Both the position numbers and the translations under genes were made by a program. The notes beneath the pieces were generated by a model. That model was not told the DNA's origin, made no database searches, and worked only from the letters and a program-made list of their open reading frames with translations. From Bacteroidota bacterium (GTDB taxonomy: Bacteria > Bacteroidota > Bacteroidia > Bacteroidales > FEN-979), in assembly GCA_026391835.1 (NCBI GenBank), contig JAPLDF010000071.1:1-64000 (forward strand): a stretch of DNA of 64,000 bases. The letters run 5' to 3'. Shown here in pieces: positions 52,607 to 61,960 of the stretch (its first letter is position 1; each line of letters begins with the position of its first letter).

Positions 52607-55600
52607 TTATAAGTTGTCCTTATCGATCAGCCGATCGACCAAGTTTAAGAACACGGTGATGTCAATCGGTTTTGCCAGGTAGTCACGGGCGCCTGCATTT
52701 TTCAGCATCTCGATCTTCTCAGGAATGGCATCCGCACTGATAATGACCACCGGGATCGATCTCGTTAACGGTTCGGCCAGGAGGTTGGCCAGTACCTGCG
52801 TCCCGTGCAAATCGGGCAGGTCAAGGTCAAGCAGGATCAGGTCGGGCTGGTAGTCAATGGCAAAATCAAGCGCAAGTTCCCCGTACATGGTTGTAATCAA
52901 CCGAATTGAAGGGCGCTGGCTCCCGATGATTCCTTCAATCAATTCGGCATTCGGGATGTTGTCTTCGATGTGCAGAATGGTCCCGGTTTTTTCAATTGCT
53001 CCTGTTCCCGTTTTGGAGGCATCTTTGATTCCTTCGGCACCTGTTTGCTGACTTTCCGCCATGGGAAGTTCTACCCAGAACGTACTGCCTTCCCCTGGTA
53101 TACTTTCAACCCCGGTATGGCCGCCCATGGCTTCCATCAATTCCTTTACCAGTGTAAGTCCGAGCCCGGTACCCTCTGTCCCTGTTTTTTCTGCACCGAT
53201 CCGTTCAAACGGATGGAAAAGTTTTTCGATATCTTCCGGCTTGATTCCCAACCCGTTATCAATGATTGAAATTCTCACCATCGGTAGGCGCGGAGCAACA
53301 CCGGGGTTCAATGCAGTTTTTATGATGACCGATCCGCCTTCGCGGTTGTATTTTACTGCATTGTTGATCAGGTTGAGCAGTACCTGCCGCAGACGCTGCC
53401 GGTCGGCCATCACCGAAAATTCAATGGCTTGTGAATCATCAAATTCAAGTGTCTGAAGCCGCTGCATTGCATATGGATGAACAACATCAACCATCTCGGA
53501 AATAATCGCGTTGAGTTGTACATGTTCAAGTGCAAGTGTGAGCCGTCCCGCTTCGATTCGCGAAATATCGAGCACCTCATTGATCAGGTTGAGCAAATGT
53601 TTTCCGCTGTTTAAAATATGGTTCACCCCTTTCCTGTGCGACGGGATAAGTTCACCCATCCCCATCAGCTGGGCGAAGCCAAGAATTGAATTCATGGGCG
53701 TCCGCAACTCATGGCTCATGCGGGATATGAATTCGCTCTTTGCATGGTTTGCCTTTTCAGCTTCATTTCTCGCCCTGATAATTTCTGCTTCTGCCTGTTT
53801 ACGTTCAGTGATATCAACCATCATGGTAAGCAGGCAAAGATCTTTCCCAATGTAAACAGAATCAGCAGAAAACAGGCCGGTGATGTGCGAACCGTTTTTT
53901 TTCACAACCACTATTTCAATCTCCTTGACAGAGTTATTGCTTTTTAATTTTTCAATGATCATTTCTCTTGCACCTGTGTCGGCAAGTATTTCAAGTTCGG
54001 CAGAAGTTTTACTTAATACTTCGTTGCGGTTGTAGCCCAATGTTTTAAGAAATGTATCGTTTACATCAATATACCTGCCATCTTCGAAATCCGAAATGGC
54101 CATCAGGGCTGAATTAAAATGAAACGCTTTTGAAAATTTCTCTTCCGACAATTTGATCTTTGAGATATCCTTGCTCACACCAAAGATCACAGGTTTGCCA
54201 TCCCAGAACCCGGGTTTGACCCTGGTCTCAACAGGAATATGGCCACCCGATTTGTTCACCAGCGGCACTGGGCAAAAATCAGCAGTTCCTGCCAGCATCT
54301 CTCCCACGATCCTGCCGGCTTCATCCCTCCGTTCCGGGGGATGAACCATCAGCACCGACTGGCTCATCAGTTCATCCATCGAATACCCCAGCCTGCTCAA
54401 AACAGTCTCATTCGTATGAATTATATTTCCCTGCTCATCGAGGACAAACAGGAAATCATCAATGGTGTTGAAAAAAGTTTCGTAATTCCGCCGGGTCTGA
54501 TCCAGCAAAGTCTCCAGATCTTTCTGCCTGGTGATATCCCAGTTGGTACCGACCAGGTGCTCCGCCTTTCCTGAACTGTCGCGCTGGACGACGGCAAGCG
54601 CCCTGATATTGCGGACCGTACCATCGGGCCACAACACCCTGAATTCGGTATCAAACTCCTTTTCGCCCCGCAGGGCCATTTGAATTTCCAGGTCTCCCTG
54701 CACCCTGTCATCAGGGTGCAACCCTTCCTGCCACGCCTCGTAGGCACCACTGAATTTGTCCTTGGTCGTACCGTAAAGAGCAAACATCTGGTCGTCCCAT
54801 ATCAGGACATTATTTATCAGGTCAAAGTCCCATACCCCGACACCACCTATCCGTGCAGCCAATGCCAGCCGTGTAGAAACTTGTTTCAGGTCCTCCTCGG
54901 CCTGCTTGCGGTCGGTGATGTTGGTGATAAATCCATGCCAGAGCACAGAGCCGTCGGCTTCGCGCTGAGGCATCGCACTTCCCGATACCCAGTGCACCGT
55001 ACCGTCTTCAAATTTCACCCGGTATTCGTGCCGCCAGGGTGTCAGATCCAGTGCCGATGCACTGATAGAGGCCACAACACCATTGCGATCTTCAGGGTGA
55101 ATTTTGCTAAATACCGCAGACCCATCATTGGCAACAGTTTCAGGGCTCACCTGGTAAATTTCCCGGATACCTTCGCTGGCATATGGGAAACTGGAGGTGC
55201 CGTCGGGGCGCAGGCGGAACTGGTACACTACTCCAGGCACCTGGTCGGCAATTTTATGCAACCGGTCAAATGCCTCTGCCAGTGCATTCGCTGTCCTGCT
55301 GCTTTTTTTTATTTCATCCTGCAGCGTTTTGTTGGTTTCCGTAAGCTGGGCCGTCCGTTCATCAACCGTAAGGGCGAGGGTTGCATTCAGGTCGATAATC
55401 GCCTTCTCGGCCGCTTTGCGTTCGGTGATATCTTCTTCAATGGCAAGGAAATGAGAGATTTTTCCATTGGTGTCGATAATCGGGGAAATGGATGCGGAAA
55501 CCCAGTAGAATTCTCCATTTTTCTTTTTGTTGTGAAACTCCCCCTTCCACTCCTTTCCCGACTTGATGGTTTGATAGAGAATCGCATACTCTTCACTGGT

Positions 55601-58207
55601 TGTCTCGCCTGAACTAAAGATCCGGGGGTTGTTTTCCAGCAATTCTTCCTTTGTATAACCCGTCAGGGCCAGGACTTTATCATTGACATATTCGATTATT
55701 CCCGTAATTCCTGTTATATAGATCATGACAGGGCTTTGTTCAACAGCCCGGGAGAGTTTCCGCAGATTATCCTCTGCATTTTTAAGCCAGGTATAGTCTA
55801 CGTCCACGCCACGGTATCCGACCAGGTCGCCGTTTTCATCAAGGATGGGGATGCCATTGGTTTTAATGATCGCCTCTGAGCCATCCGGTTTGAGCATGTT
55901 GCCAACCAGGTTTGAAAAGTTCCCTTTTTTCCTGAACACTTCAAAGGCAGCTTCCCTGAATTGTTCCTGCTGATCCTTGGGATGCAGGTCATAAAAATGC
56001 AACTTGCCAATCATTTGTTCCGCCGTATATCCATACACCGAAAATGCCAGCGGGCTTACATAGGTATATAATCCAGCAGCATCGACTTCCCATACCACCT
56101 CCCGGCTTTGCTCCACCACCTGCCTGAAGCGCTCTTCACTTTTAACCAACTGGTTCTCGGCCAGTTTCCGGGCAGTAATGTCGATAAGCGTACCGGAGCC
56201 ACCCTCATAAATACCATTTTTGAACCTAGCCTTGGTTGATAACCTTACCCAGCGGGTTTCACCACTTTTTGCCTGGAGTTTATATTCATTCTCCAGCACC
56301 AGGTTTTCAGCAAGGTCCTCCAGCCTTTTTGAGAGAAAGTCAGCGGTCACCCCTACGAACTCAATGGAGTTTCTTCCGGTAATCTCGACGTCGGTATACC
56401 CCAGGATTCTTACGATGGTCGGGCTGATGTACTGTATAACACCCTGGTTATCTATTTCATAAATCACATCATTGATGTTTTCAACGAGATTCCTGTATTT
56501 CACTTCACTCTCGAACAGCGCTTTTTCTGCCAGCTTGCGCTTGGTGATGTCCCTGTATTTCCATAAATGACCATTGTAGGCATTGTCAAGATAAGTTGGT
56601 ATATAATCCCGTTCAAAATACCGTCCGTCGGCGAGTTCCAGTAAATCATTGAACACTGCTTTCTGATTGGTGAGAACTACATTGATGTCGGCAATGAACC
56701 GGTCAGGATTCTTAAAAAACATTTTACTTTGTTCCGCAGCACCTGAACAATCGGCACCGACCATCGTTTCAGGTGGTACCGGGATGCCAAACATATCGCA
56801 GAAAAGCTGGTTGGTCAATGCAATGTTGCGGTGTGCATCTTCGAGTAAAATCCCCTCATGCAAATTGATGATCAGGTTTGAAAGGATCGCTGTTTTATTC
56901 TTTAACCGCTCCTCTGTCCGACTGCGTTCTGTAACATCACGGACGACAAAGACCATGCCGGTGGGATTGCCCTCCGTGTCCCTGATAAGTTCCCCGTTTG
57001 CTTCAATGTCAATGATGCTTCCATCCCGTTGCAGTGCCTTGTACTCCGCCGGACCCGATAAAACCCCCTGGTGCATCCGGTTGATTTCAAATTCCGCCTT
57101 TTCCCTGTCGGAAGGAGCAATAAATTCAATTAAATTCCTGTTTACCAGTTGCTCATTTCGTTCATAACCAAACATGGAAACACCCACGGGTGAAGCCATG
57201 CGGATGGATCCGGCAAGATCAGTAATGGTGATATTATCGGGAGATGCATGTAAGATGGAACGATACAACGTCTCGCTCGTTTGCAGTTTGACCCCGGCTA
57301 TGATCTTTTCGGTAACGTCATTGATCAGGACATGCCGGGCACTCCTGCCATTAAAAACCAATGATTGCGAATTGATCTCAACAAATATGATATCCCCGTT
57401 TTTTTTTATATGCCGCCATTGACCTTTGGCATTGGGCATGTTCCGGGTTAGTTCAATGTCCTGCATCAGCGCAGGCAGGTCCTCCTCAGGCCGGATATCC
57501 CTGATGGTCATCGACAGGAATTCGTCTTTTGAGTAACCGTAGTGCTGTATGGCCGCCTCATTGACCTCGAGAAAAAACAAAGTTTCAAGATCATAAATGA
57601 CCATGGGCTGGGGATTATTTGTAAACAGCAGGTGATAGTTGTACCTGCTATCAGCCAGGGTTTCAGCTGCCAGTTTATCTGTGATATCATCCGCTGTGAG
57701 CAGGCAGCTCTCACCGTCCTTAGCAAGCGTTCCGGAAAGATGGACATTTACCTGCAGGTTTTGATTGACGCACAATGTCACTTCGCAGGTTTCCGTGCCA
57801 TGGCTGCTATATATGCGCGTAAGAAACTGATTAAAAATTGGTTTGGTCTCATTGGAAACAAAAAAGCCAAAGAGACTCCTTTTTAACTGGGCTTGTTTTT
57901 TACCAAGCATTTTCGCTCCGCAGTGGTTCAGCTCCATGATTTCACCATCACCGGAAAGTGTAAAATACCCTGACGGGGCAAAATCATACAATTCTGAATA
58001 TTTGTCGGCAGTCTCGCGGGCTTCAGCATGGGCATGAAGAAGTTCTTCGTGCTGCATTTCCAGTTCAATCTGGTGAATTTCAAGCTCATGAATGAGCTTG
58101 ATCGTTTCTGCTTTCGAATAAACGGTTTCCCTTGCAGGTCTCTCCTTAAATTGCTCCTCGGCCAATTGGCGCAATATAGCTGCGGAAGTTTGGTTACTCT
58201 TTTTCAT
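52607..58207 (-). CDS. Giant multi-PAS hybrid histidine kinase
   Basis: This 1866-residue cytosolic protein shows no transmembrane segments. After an N-terminal coiled coil (HELEIHQIELEMQHEELLHA), I count eleven PAS domains between about residues 70 and 1475, most ending in the PAC-type DITERK or DVTERS motif. A HisKA domain follows with His1499 in ISRMSHELRTPMNSI. The HATPase has NLINNAVKYN, DNGLGIKP and GTGLGLTLV. The C-terminal receiver has phosphoacceptor Asp1794 (LILLDLDLPD). PAS domains may bind haem, flavin or small ligands; none can be assigned by eye. It heads an operon with two smaller REC-kinases and is preceded by a 140-nt leader. Confidence 0.93.
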   Translation of the reverse strand: MKKSNQTSAAILRQLAEEQFKERPARETVYSKAETIKLIHELEIHQIELEMQHEELLHAHAEARETADKYSELYDFAPSGYFTLSGDGEIMELNHCGAKMLGKKQAQLKRSLFGFFVSNETKPIFNQFLTRIYSSHGTETCEVTLCVNQNLQVNVHLSGTLAKDGESCLLTADDITDKLAAETLADSRYNYHLLFTNNPQPMVIYDLETLFFLEVNEAAIQHYGYSKDEFLSMTIRDIRPEEDLPALMQDIELTRNMPNAKGQWRHIKKNGDIIFVEINSQSLVFNGRSARHVLINDVTEKIIAGVKLQTSETLYRSILHASPDNITITDLAGSIRMASPVGVSMFGYERNEQLVNRNLIEFIAPSDREKAEFEINRMHQGVLSGPAEYKALQRDGSIIDIEANGELIRDTEGNPTGMVFVVRDVTERSRTEERLKNKTAILSNLIINLHEGILLEDAHRNIALTNQLFCDMFGIPVPPETMVGADCSGAAEQSKMFFKNPDRFIADINVVLTNQKAVFNDLLELADGRYFERDYIPTYLDNAYNGHLWKYRDITKRKLAEKALFESEVKYRNLVENINDVIYEIDNQGVIQYISPTIVRILGYTDVEITGRNSIEFVGVTADFLSKRLEDLAENLVLENEYKLQAKSGETRWVRLSTKARFKNGIYEGGSGTLIDITARKLAENQLVKSEERFRQVVEQSREVVWEVDAAGLYTYVSPLAFSVYGYTAEQMIGKLHFYDLHPKDQQEQFREAAFEVFRKKGNFSNLVGNMLKPDGSEAIIKTNGIPILDENGDLVGYRGVDVDYTWLKNAEDNLRKLSRAVEQSPVMIYITGITGIIEYVNDKVLALTGYTKEELLENNPRIFSSGETTSEEYAILYQTIKSGKEWKGEFHNKKKNGEFYWVSASISPIIDTNGKISHFLAIEEDITERKAAEKAIIDLNATLALTVDERTAQLTETNKTLQDEIKKSSRTANALAEAFDRLHKIADQVPGVVYQFRLRPDGTSSFPYASEGIREIYQVSPETVANDGSAVFSKIHPEDRNGVVASISASALDLTPWRHEYRVKFEDGTVHWVSGSAMPQREADGSVLWHGFITNITDRKQAEEDLKQVSTRLALAARIGGVGVWDFDLINNVLIWDDQMFALYGTTKDKFSGAYEAWQEGLHPDDRVQGDLEIQMALRGEKEFDTEFRVLWPDGTVRNIRALAVVQRDSSGKAEHLVGTNWDITRQKDLETLLDQTRRNYETFFNTIDDFLFVLDEQGNIIHTNETVLSRLGYSMDELMSQSVLMVHPPERRDEAGRIVGEMLAGTADFCPVPLVNKSGGHIPVETRVKPGFWDGKPVIFGVSKDISKIKLSEEKFSKAFHFNSALMAISDFEDGRYIDVNDTFLKTLGYNRNEVLSKTSAELEILADTGAREMIIEKLKSNNSVKEIEIVVVKKNGSHITGLFSADSVYIGKDLCLLTMMVDITERKQAEAEIIRARNEAEKANHAKSEFISRMSHELRTPMNSILGFAQLMGMGELIPSHRKGVNHILNSGKHLLNLINEVLDISRIEAGRLTLALEHVQLNAIISEMVDVVHPYAMQRLQTLEFDDSQAIEFSVMADRQRLRQVLLNLINNAVKYNREGGSVIIKTALNPGVAPRLPMVRISIIDNGLGIKPEDIEKLFHPFERIGAEKTGTEGTGLGLTLVKELMEAMGGHTGVESIPGEGSTFWVELPMAESQQTGAEGIKDASKTGTGAIEKTGTILHIEDNIPNAELIEGIIGSQRPSIRLITTMYGELALDFAIDYQPDLILLDLDLPDLHGTQVLANLLAEPLTRSIPVVIISADAIPEKIEMLKNAGARDYLAKPIDITVFLNLVDRLIDKDNL

Positions 58208-58356
58208 TTGAAGATGATTATCGTTTCAAAAAATAAATGCCGAATCCATTCATGCCAGGGCAGACTTTTCCAAAAACAATGGACTCAGTCCCCGTTCCGG
58301 TTTGGGGATAGGTCGGGGGGATGAATTGAATTGAAGGACCAGATTTGCGTTCGCAG

Positions 58357-58364
58357 CAAAGATA
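58357..58364 (-). promoter_or_regulatory. Promoter -7 element for the kinase operon
   Basis: Minus-strand TATCTTTG is a perfect -7 match about 150 bp upstream of the ATG at 58207. The non-coding stretch 58208-58633 contains this promoter and the hairpin at 58524-58586; I see no gene in it. Confidence 0.55.
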
Positions 58365-58523
58365 TACCTGTTATTTCCACCAGTTGGCAGACATTTTTTG
58401 CCACCCGGGGAAAATCATTGTCATGATAAAACAAAAGTAACTATTATTCTGAAACAAAATAATATAGGACTTAAATTTCGTGCAAATAGTTTTCCATACG
58501 GATTCAGGTCTGAAAACAGAAAT

Positions 58524-58586
58524 CACCGCAGCCAGGGCAGTGATGAAGAGGTGATTTACACCTGATCCCTGCGCATCGCTGCGGTG
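58524..58586 (-). terminator. Long imperfect hairpin downstream of csbD
   Basis: Outer arms CACCGCAGC and GCTGCGGTG pair perfectly over 9 bp. Inside, CAGGG pairs with CCCTG and AGGTG with CACCT around a 5-base loop. On the minus strand it lies 47 bp after the csbD stop and is followed by a T-rich stretch, so a terminator is the simplest reading. A structured RNA is an alternative. Confidence 0.45.
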
Positions 58587-58633
58587 AAAGTGAAAAAGTA
58601 GTTATTACAAGTTCTTTTACATGCCCCTCAGGG

Positions 58634-58819
58634 TTAAAGTGACCCGATAATCTTGTGCAACTCGTCTTTTGTTTTCCCTAATTTGACTTGAAGTCTGCCA
58701 AACATTTCATCCTTTTTGCCTTCTTTGAACATCAGGTCATTGTCTGTCAAGACTGCGAATTTTTGCTTGAGTTTGCCTTTCTGCTCATTCCAGTTTCCTT
58801 TTACTTCGGTGGTATTCAT
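58634..58819 (-). CDS. CsbD-family stress protein
   Basis: This 61-residue hydrophilic protein matches the CsbD family. It begins [20 protein letters not shown] and continues with [19 protein letters not shown], the usual four-helix pattern. CsbD proteins are strongly induced by general or osmotic stress in many bacteria; their biochemical role is unknown. It is a single gene preceded by module A (58874-58948), which is shared with the operon upstream. Confidence 0.92.
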   Translation of the reverse strand: MNTTEVKGNWNEQKGKLKQKFAVLTDNDLMFKEGKKDEMFGRLQVKLGKTKDELHKIIGSL

Positions 58820-58873
58820 TTTGTTGGTTTTTTAAAATTCCCTCATCTGGGGGGGGACAGGTGTGAAAGTAAT

Positions 58874-58948
58874 TTCACCGTACAAAGGTCCGTCAACCCA
58901 TGGCAGAAAGCGTTACACAATTCCGTGGAATTGTTGCAACATTCACAC
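58874..58948 (-). promoter_or_regulatory. Conserved 75-bp upstream module A (csbD)
   Basis: Compared with module B (62429-62503), 52 of 75 bases are identical without any gap (counted by eye). Fixed blocks on the plus strand are TTCACCGTACAAAG, GTTACACAA (58912) and ATTCACAC (58941). A second repeat, GTTGCAAC (58933), is spaced exactly 21 bp from GTTACACA, two helical turns, suggesting a dimeric activator site. On the minus strand ACCTTTGTACGGTGAA is the probable promoter core. Confidence 0.75.
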
Positions 58949-58969
58949 CTTTTGAAATGTCCTGGGATT

Positions 58970-60232
58970 TTAAAAGTCGCTGATTTGCATATATACCATA
59001 ACCACAGCCGCAACTGTCATGAGAACAAGGGTGGCAAATCCAAGGATGTTCGATATTTTCCCGTTGGTATAATTGCCCATGATCTTCTTGTTGTTGGATA
59101 TATGCAGAATGATGGCGATCAGCACGGGGGCTGTGAGCCCATACAAAATGGCTGAATAGATCAGTGCCTTGATGGGCGAAAGGCCGATGTAATGCATCAG
59201 CAGCCCGAGTATCAGCGAAATGGCGATGATGACATAAAATGCCTTTGCCTTGTTGAATTTCTTGTCGAGCCCCTTCTCCCAGCCGAACGTTTCGGTGATG
59301 ATGTATGAGAGGGATCCACTCAAAACCGGGATGGCCAGGAAGCCGGTTCCGATCACACCCACAGCAAAAAGGAGGTACGCAAGATTGCCTGCCAAAGGTT
59401 TCAATGCCTGGGCGGCCTGTTCAACGGTATCGATCTGGTGAATCCCGCCATTAAACAGCACAGTCCCTGTGGTGAGGATGATAAAGAACATCACCAGGTT
59501 TGAAAACAGCATGCCGAAATCGACATCCTGCTTCATTTCGTGTATGATCCGCTTGTTCACGACGAGGTGCTTTTTCTTCAGCTTTATATCTTCGGAAACC
59601 ATGGTGGCCTGCCAGAAGAAAAGATAGGGCGAAATTGTTGTGCCAAGAATGGCTACCAGGATGCTGATAAAATTTTTGTCAAACCTGATTGTCGGAACAA
59701 ACGTGGCTTTTAATACCGCAAGCCAGTCCTGTTTGTATAAAAACGGGATGACCAGGTAAATTAACAGGAAGATGCAGAGGTATTTCAGGATGGAAGCAAT
59801 CCGCTGATACGGCAGGTAAATGATCAGCACCAGCAAAATCATGGTGAATGCAATGCTGAAATAGGTTGCGTGAATTGACGGGAACAGGAGATTCCCGACT
59901 GCGCCCATTCCTGCGATATCGGCGCCAATGTTCATGACGATGGCGGGGAAACTGAACAACAGCATCAGATACAGCACAGGTTTTGAATAATTTGTTTTCA
60001 GCGTACCTGCCAGTCCATGAGAAGTAACCAGACCTATTCTTGCACACATTTCCTGGATGGAGGCCATCAGCGGAAATGTGATCAGTGCCGTCCACAGCGT
60101 CGACAGTCCATATGCGGCGCCTGCCTGTGAATAGGTGGCAATTCCCGAAGGATCGTCATCGCTGGCGCCGGTTACCAATCCCGGCCCAAGTATTTTCCAG
60201 AATCGGAGAAGTTTGCCCGGATTTTTTTTCAT
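58970..60232 (-). CDS. Nramp-related metal transporter
   Basis: This 420-residue membrane protein has about eleven transmembrane helices of the Nramp fold. Helix 1 reads DDDPSGIATYSQAGA: the metal-ligand Asp27 of the family DPGN motif is kept, but the Asn position is changed (DPSG). Helix 6 reads TISPYLFFWQ, so the usual Met-Pro-His is Ser-Pro-Tyr (201-203). Loss of the Met ligand argues against typical manganese/iron selectivity and fits Nramp-related proteins with other ion preferences. Its ATG overlaps the stop of the preceding gene (ATGA), so it is translationally coupled. Confidence 0.88.
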   Translation of the reverse strand: MKKNPGKLLRFWKILGPGLVTGASDDDPSGIATYSQAGAAYGLSTLWTALITFPLMASIQEMCARIGLVTSHGLAGTLKTNYSKPVLYLMLLFSFPAIVMNIGADIAGMGAVGNLLFPSIHATYFSIAFTMILLVLIIYLPYQRIASILKYLCIFLLIYLVIPFLYKQDWLAVLKATFVPTIRFDKNFISILVAILGTTISPYLFFWQATMVSEDIKLKKKHLVVNKRIIHEMKQDVDFGMLFSNLVMFFIILTTGTVLFNGGIHQIDTVEQAAQALKPLAGNLAYLLFAVGVIGTGFLAIPVLSGSLSYIITETFGWEKGLDKKFNKAKAFYVIIAISLILGLLMHYIGLSPIKALIYSAILYGLTAPVLIAIILHISNNKKIMGNYTNGKISNILGFATLVLMTVAAVVMVYMQISDF

Positions 60233-60627
60233 GAAATTTGTATCCGGCCATTCGACTTGCCACGGATCATTTTCAGTAGCCTGTTTCCCAATGATTTGAC
60301 AGTCTCAGGGTTTTTGGCCACAAGGTCGACAATGCCAAACATCAATGCATTGCCGGCAAGTTTTTTAACCGGGTTCCTCGTTCCCCGTTCAAACACCAGT
60401 TTCGAGAGATAACCGGCAGCCAGGCCAACAGAGGTGTTGATGATGTTGTCTTTCAAATCGCGCGATGCCATGATTTCCCTGAATGTATTCAGGACCAGGT
60501 TCACCGGTTTTATGCTTTCGTATGCTATTAGAAAATGTTCTTTCAACACTTTTCCCTCTTCTGCCTGCCTGAACTCCAACCGCTCGATTGCGGCTCTCAG
60601 AGTGGTTTCTGAATTTATTTTTTCCAT
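60229..60627 (-). CDS. Small protein of unknown function in the stress operon
   Basis: From the ATG at 60627 (AAGGA Shine-Dalgarno just before) the product is 132 residues; an in-frame ATG at 60687 would overlap the upstream gene by 52 bp. The N-terminal half is helical and charged (EKINSETTLRAAIERLEFRQ). Around 60-85 there is a weakly hydrophobic segment (NIINTSVGLAAGYLSKLVFE). Its neighbours suggest a membrane-associated envelope-stress role; no family motif is recognised. Confidence 0.72.
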   Translation of the reverse strand: MEKINSETTLRAAIERLEFRQAEEGKVLKEHFLIAYESIKPVNLVLNTFREIMASRDLKDNIINTSVGLAAGYLSKLVFERGTRNPVKKLAGNALMFGIVDLVAKNPETVKSLGNRLLKMIRGKSNGRIQIS

Positions 60628-60635
60628 GATATCCT

Positions 60636-60977
60636 TTATTGAAGGGCCTGTGTAATGATTATGTCGCTCAATGGCTTCCTGATCCATTTATGAAGAAACA
60701 AATGCATCACGATCCCCGCAACCAGGTAAAATCCGGCCACAATAAAAAATCCGTAACAGGATTTTCCGAGCACCTCGCCGAGGTAAAGTGCGATGCCAAT
60801 GTTCAGAACAAGCGCGAACATGGCAAGCACAAGGATGACACTCAGCCGCGACACCAATGAGGTCAAAACAATGGAAGCCGTTTCCAGGGCTTTAAGTTTT
60901 GAAAGTTCGTAGGTTGTCAGGCCGTACAATTCAATTTTCTCAAACAATGTTTCAATATGGCTTGCCGTGGTTTCCAT
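60636..60977 (-). CDS. Holin-superfamily-like two-helix membrane protein
   Basis: From the ATG at 60977 the product is 113 residues. An N-terminal amphipathic helix (HIETLFEKIELYGLTTYELSKLKA) precedes two transmembrane hairpin helices separated by LGEVLGKSCYG and a short charged tail. This is the layout of phage-holin-superfamily / Actino_Holin-X proteins, which in chromosomes are stress-linked rather than lytic. It lies between the YtxH gene and the 132-residue protein. Confidence 0.78.
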   Translation of the reverse strand: METTASHIETLFEKIELYGLTTYELSKLKALETASIVLTSLVSRLSVILVLAMFALVLNIGIALYLGEVLGKSCYGFFIVAGFYLVAGIVMHLFLHKWIRKPLSDIIITQALQ

Positions 60978-61084
60978 GCTCTGTATTTTGAAATTAATAA
61001 TCGTGGTTTCAGCAAGAAGCAATATCCGTCGGAGGTTTCTCTTCGGGATATTGCCTGTTGTCTGCCTTGCAAATGTCAGTCCTG

Positions 61085-61372
61085 TTAAATCTTTCCTTTT
61101 GCGGAAGAGACAACTTCAGCTTCCATCTCTTCAATCTTGTGTTTCCCGTTTTTGACCATATGGCTGGCTTCGCCTCTCAGGCCATTAAATTTCTCAGTGA
61201 TGCTGCCGATCAAATCATTGTATTTATCTTCCAATTCATCAACATATGCATCTTTTTTCTGAGTGATTCTTCTCCGTGTTTTAGAACCTTTGGCGGGGGC
61301 AAATAAAATTCCCAACGCGGCTCCTGCGGCAACACCTGCCAGAACGCCTAAAAATACTTTTCCTGAACTCAT
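61085..61372 (-). CDS. YtxH-domain stress protein
   Basis: This 95-residue protein has an N-terminal glycine-rich transmembrane segment (FLGVLAGVAAGAALGILFAPAKGSKTRR), the YtxH hallmark, followed by a long amphipathic helix. YtxH proteins are general-stress membrane proteins of unknown function. It lies 33 bp downstream of the exported protein gene and shares the operon promoter at module B. Confidence 0.9.
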   Translation of the reverse strand: MSSGKVFLGVLAGVAAGAALGILFAPAKGSKTRRRITQKKDAYVDELEDKYNDLIGSITEKFNGLRGEASHMVKNGKHKIEEMEAEVVSSAKGKI

Positions 61373-61405
61373 GATTTTCGTTTTTAATTGTGATTATTAT
61401 AATTG

Positions 61406-61936
61406 CTATTTCCTCTTCTCTTTACCACCGCCTTTGTCGTGACCATGGCCCGAATTGTTCCCTTTAACATGGTCATCTCCGCGGTTTTCATAATTGCCAT
61501 GGTTTCCCGGGTTGTTTCCATGCGCATCATGACCTCCCTGGCCGCCGCTTCCCGGCCGCTCACCAATGGTCCGCTGCTTTGGTCCACGGTAACCTTTTCC
61601 ATATTTCATTTTGTGATCCTTGAAATGGATATAGGGAGCATTTCCATGGTAGTCGGGCATCACTACTTTATATCCGCCATACAGATCATAGTTACGGTAA
61701 CGGGATGGAAGTGAAGTCCTGTGTATCCATGCGGTTCCGTTAAAGTAAATAAACATCGACGAATGGACATCATAATAAGCCTCCACATCGGGCAGGTAAT
61801 AATAACTGACTCCCGAAAATCCGACCGGTCCCCACATGGGCGGTGATCCGATGTTGATGCTCATCGAAAACTGGGCATGCACTGCCCCGGCAAGGATCAA
61901 CATTATTCCTAACACGAATATTCTAAAAGCTTTCAT
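61406..61936 (-). CDS. Exported Tyr/Gly/His-rich protein of unknown function
   Basis: This 176-residue protein has a Sec signal ending GAVHAQ. Residues 30-110 are aromatic-rich (SYYYLPDVEAYYDVHSSMF and YRNYDLYGGYKVV). The last 55 residues form a low-complexity Gly/His/Asn/Asp/Lys-rich tail (GGHDAHGNNPGNHGNYENRG) that is probably disordered and could bind metal. No T9SS sorting domain. It is the second gene of the operon, 24 bp after the lipoprotein. Confidence 0.78.
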   Translation of the reverse strand: MKAFRIFVLGIMLILAGAVHAQFSMSINIGSPPMWGPVGFSGVSYYYLPDVEAYYDVHSSMFIYFNGTAWIHRTSLPSRYRNYDLYGGYKVVMPDYHGNAPYIHFKDHKMKYGKGYRGPKQRTIGERPGSGGQGGHDAHGNNPGNHGNYENRGDDHVKGNNSGHGHDKGGGKEKRK

Positions 61937-61960
61937 TTTGTTGTATTTATACCGTTCAGA

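Noticed and set aside
54680-55612. 310-codon plus-strand ORF
   Set aside because: It lies wholly antisense to the multi-PAS kinase, whose PAS motifs continue without break; the antisense product has no recognisable domain.
60636-60977. Phage holin as evidence of a prophage
   Set aside because: No phage structural, lysis or integrase genes are present; the neighbours are stress genes and this family is common in chromosomes.
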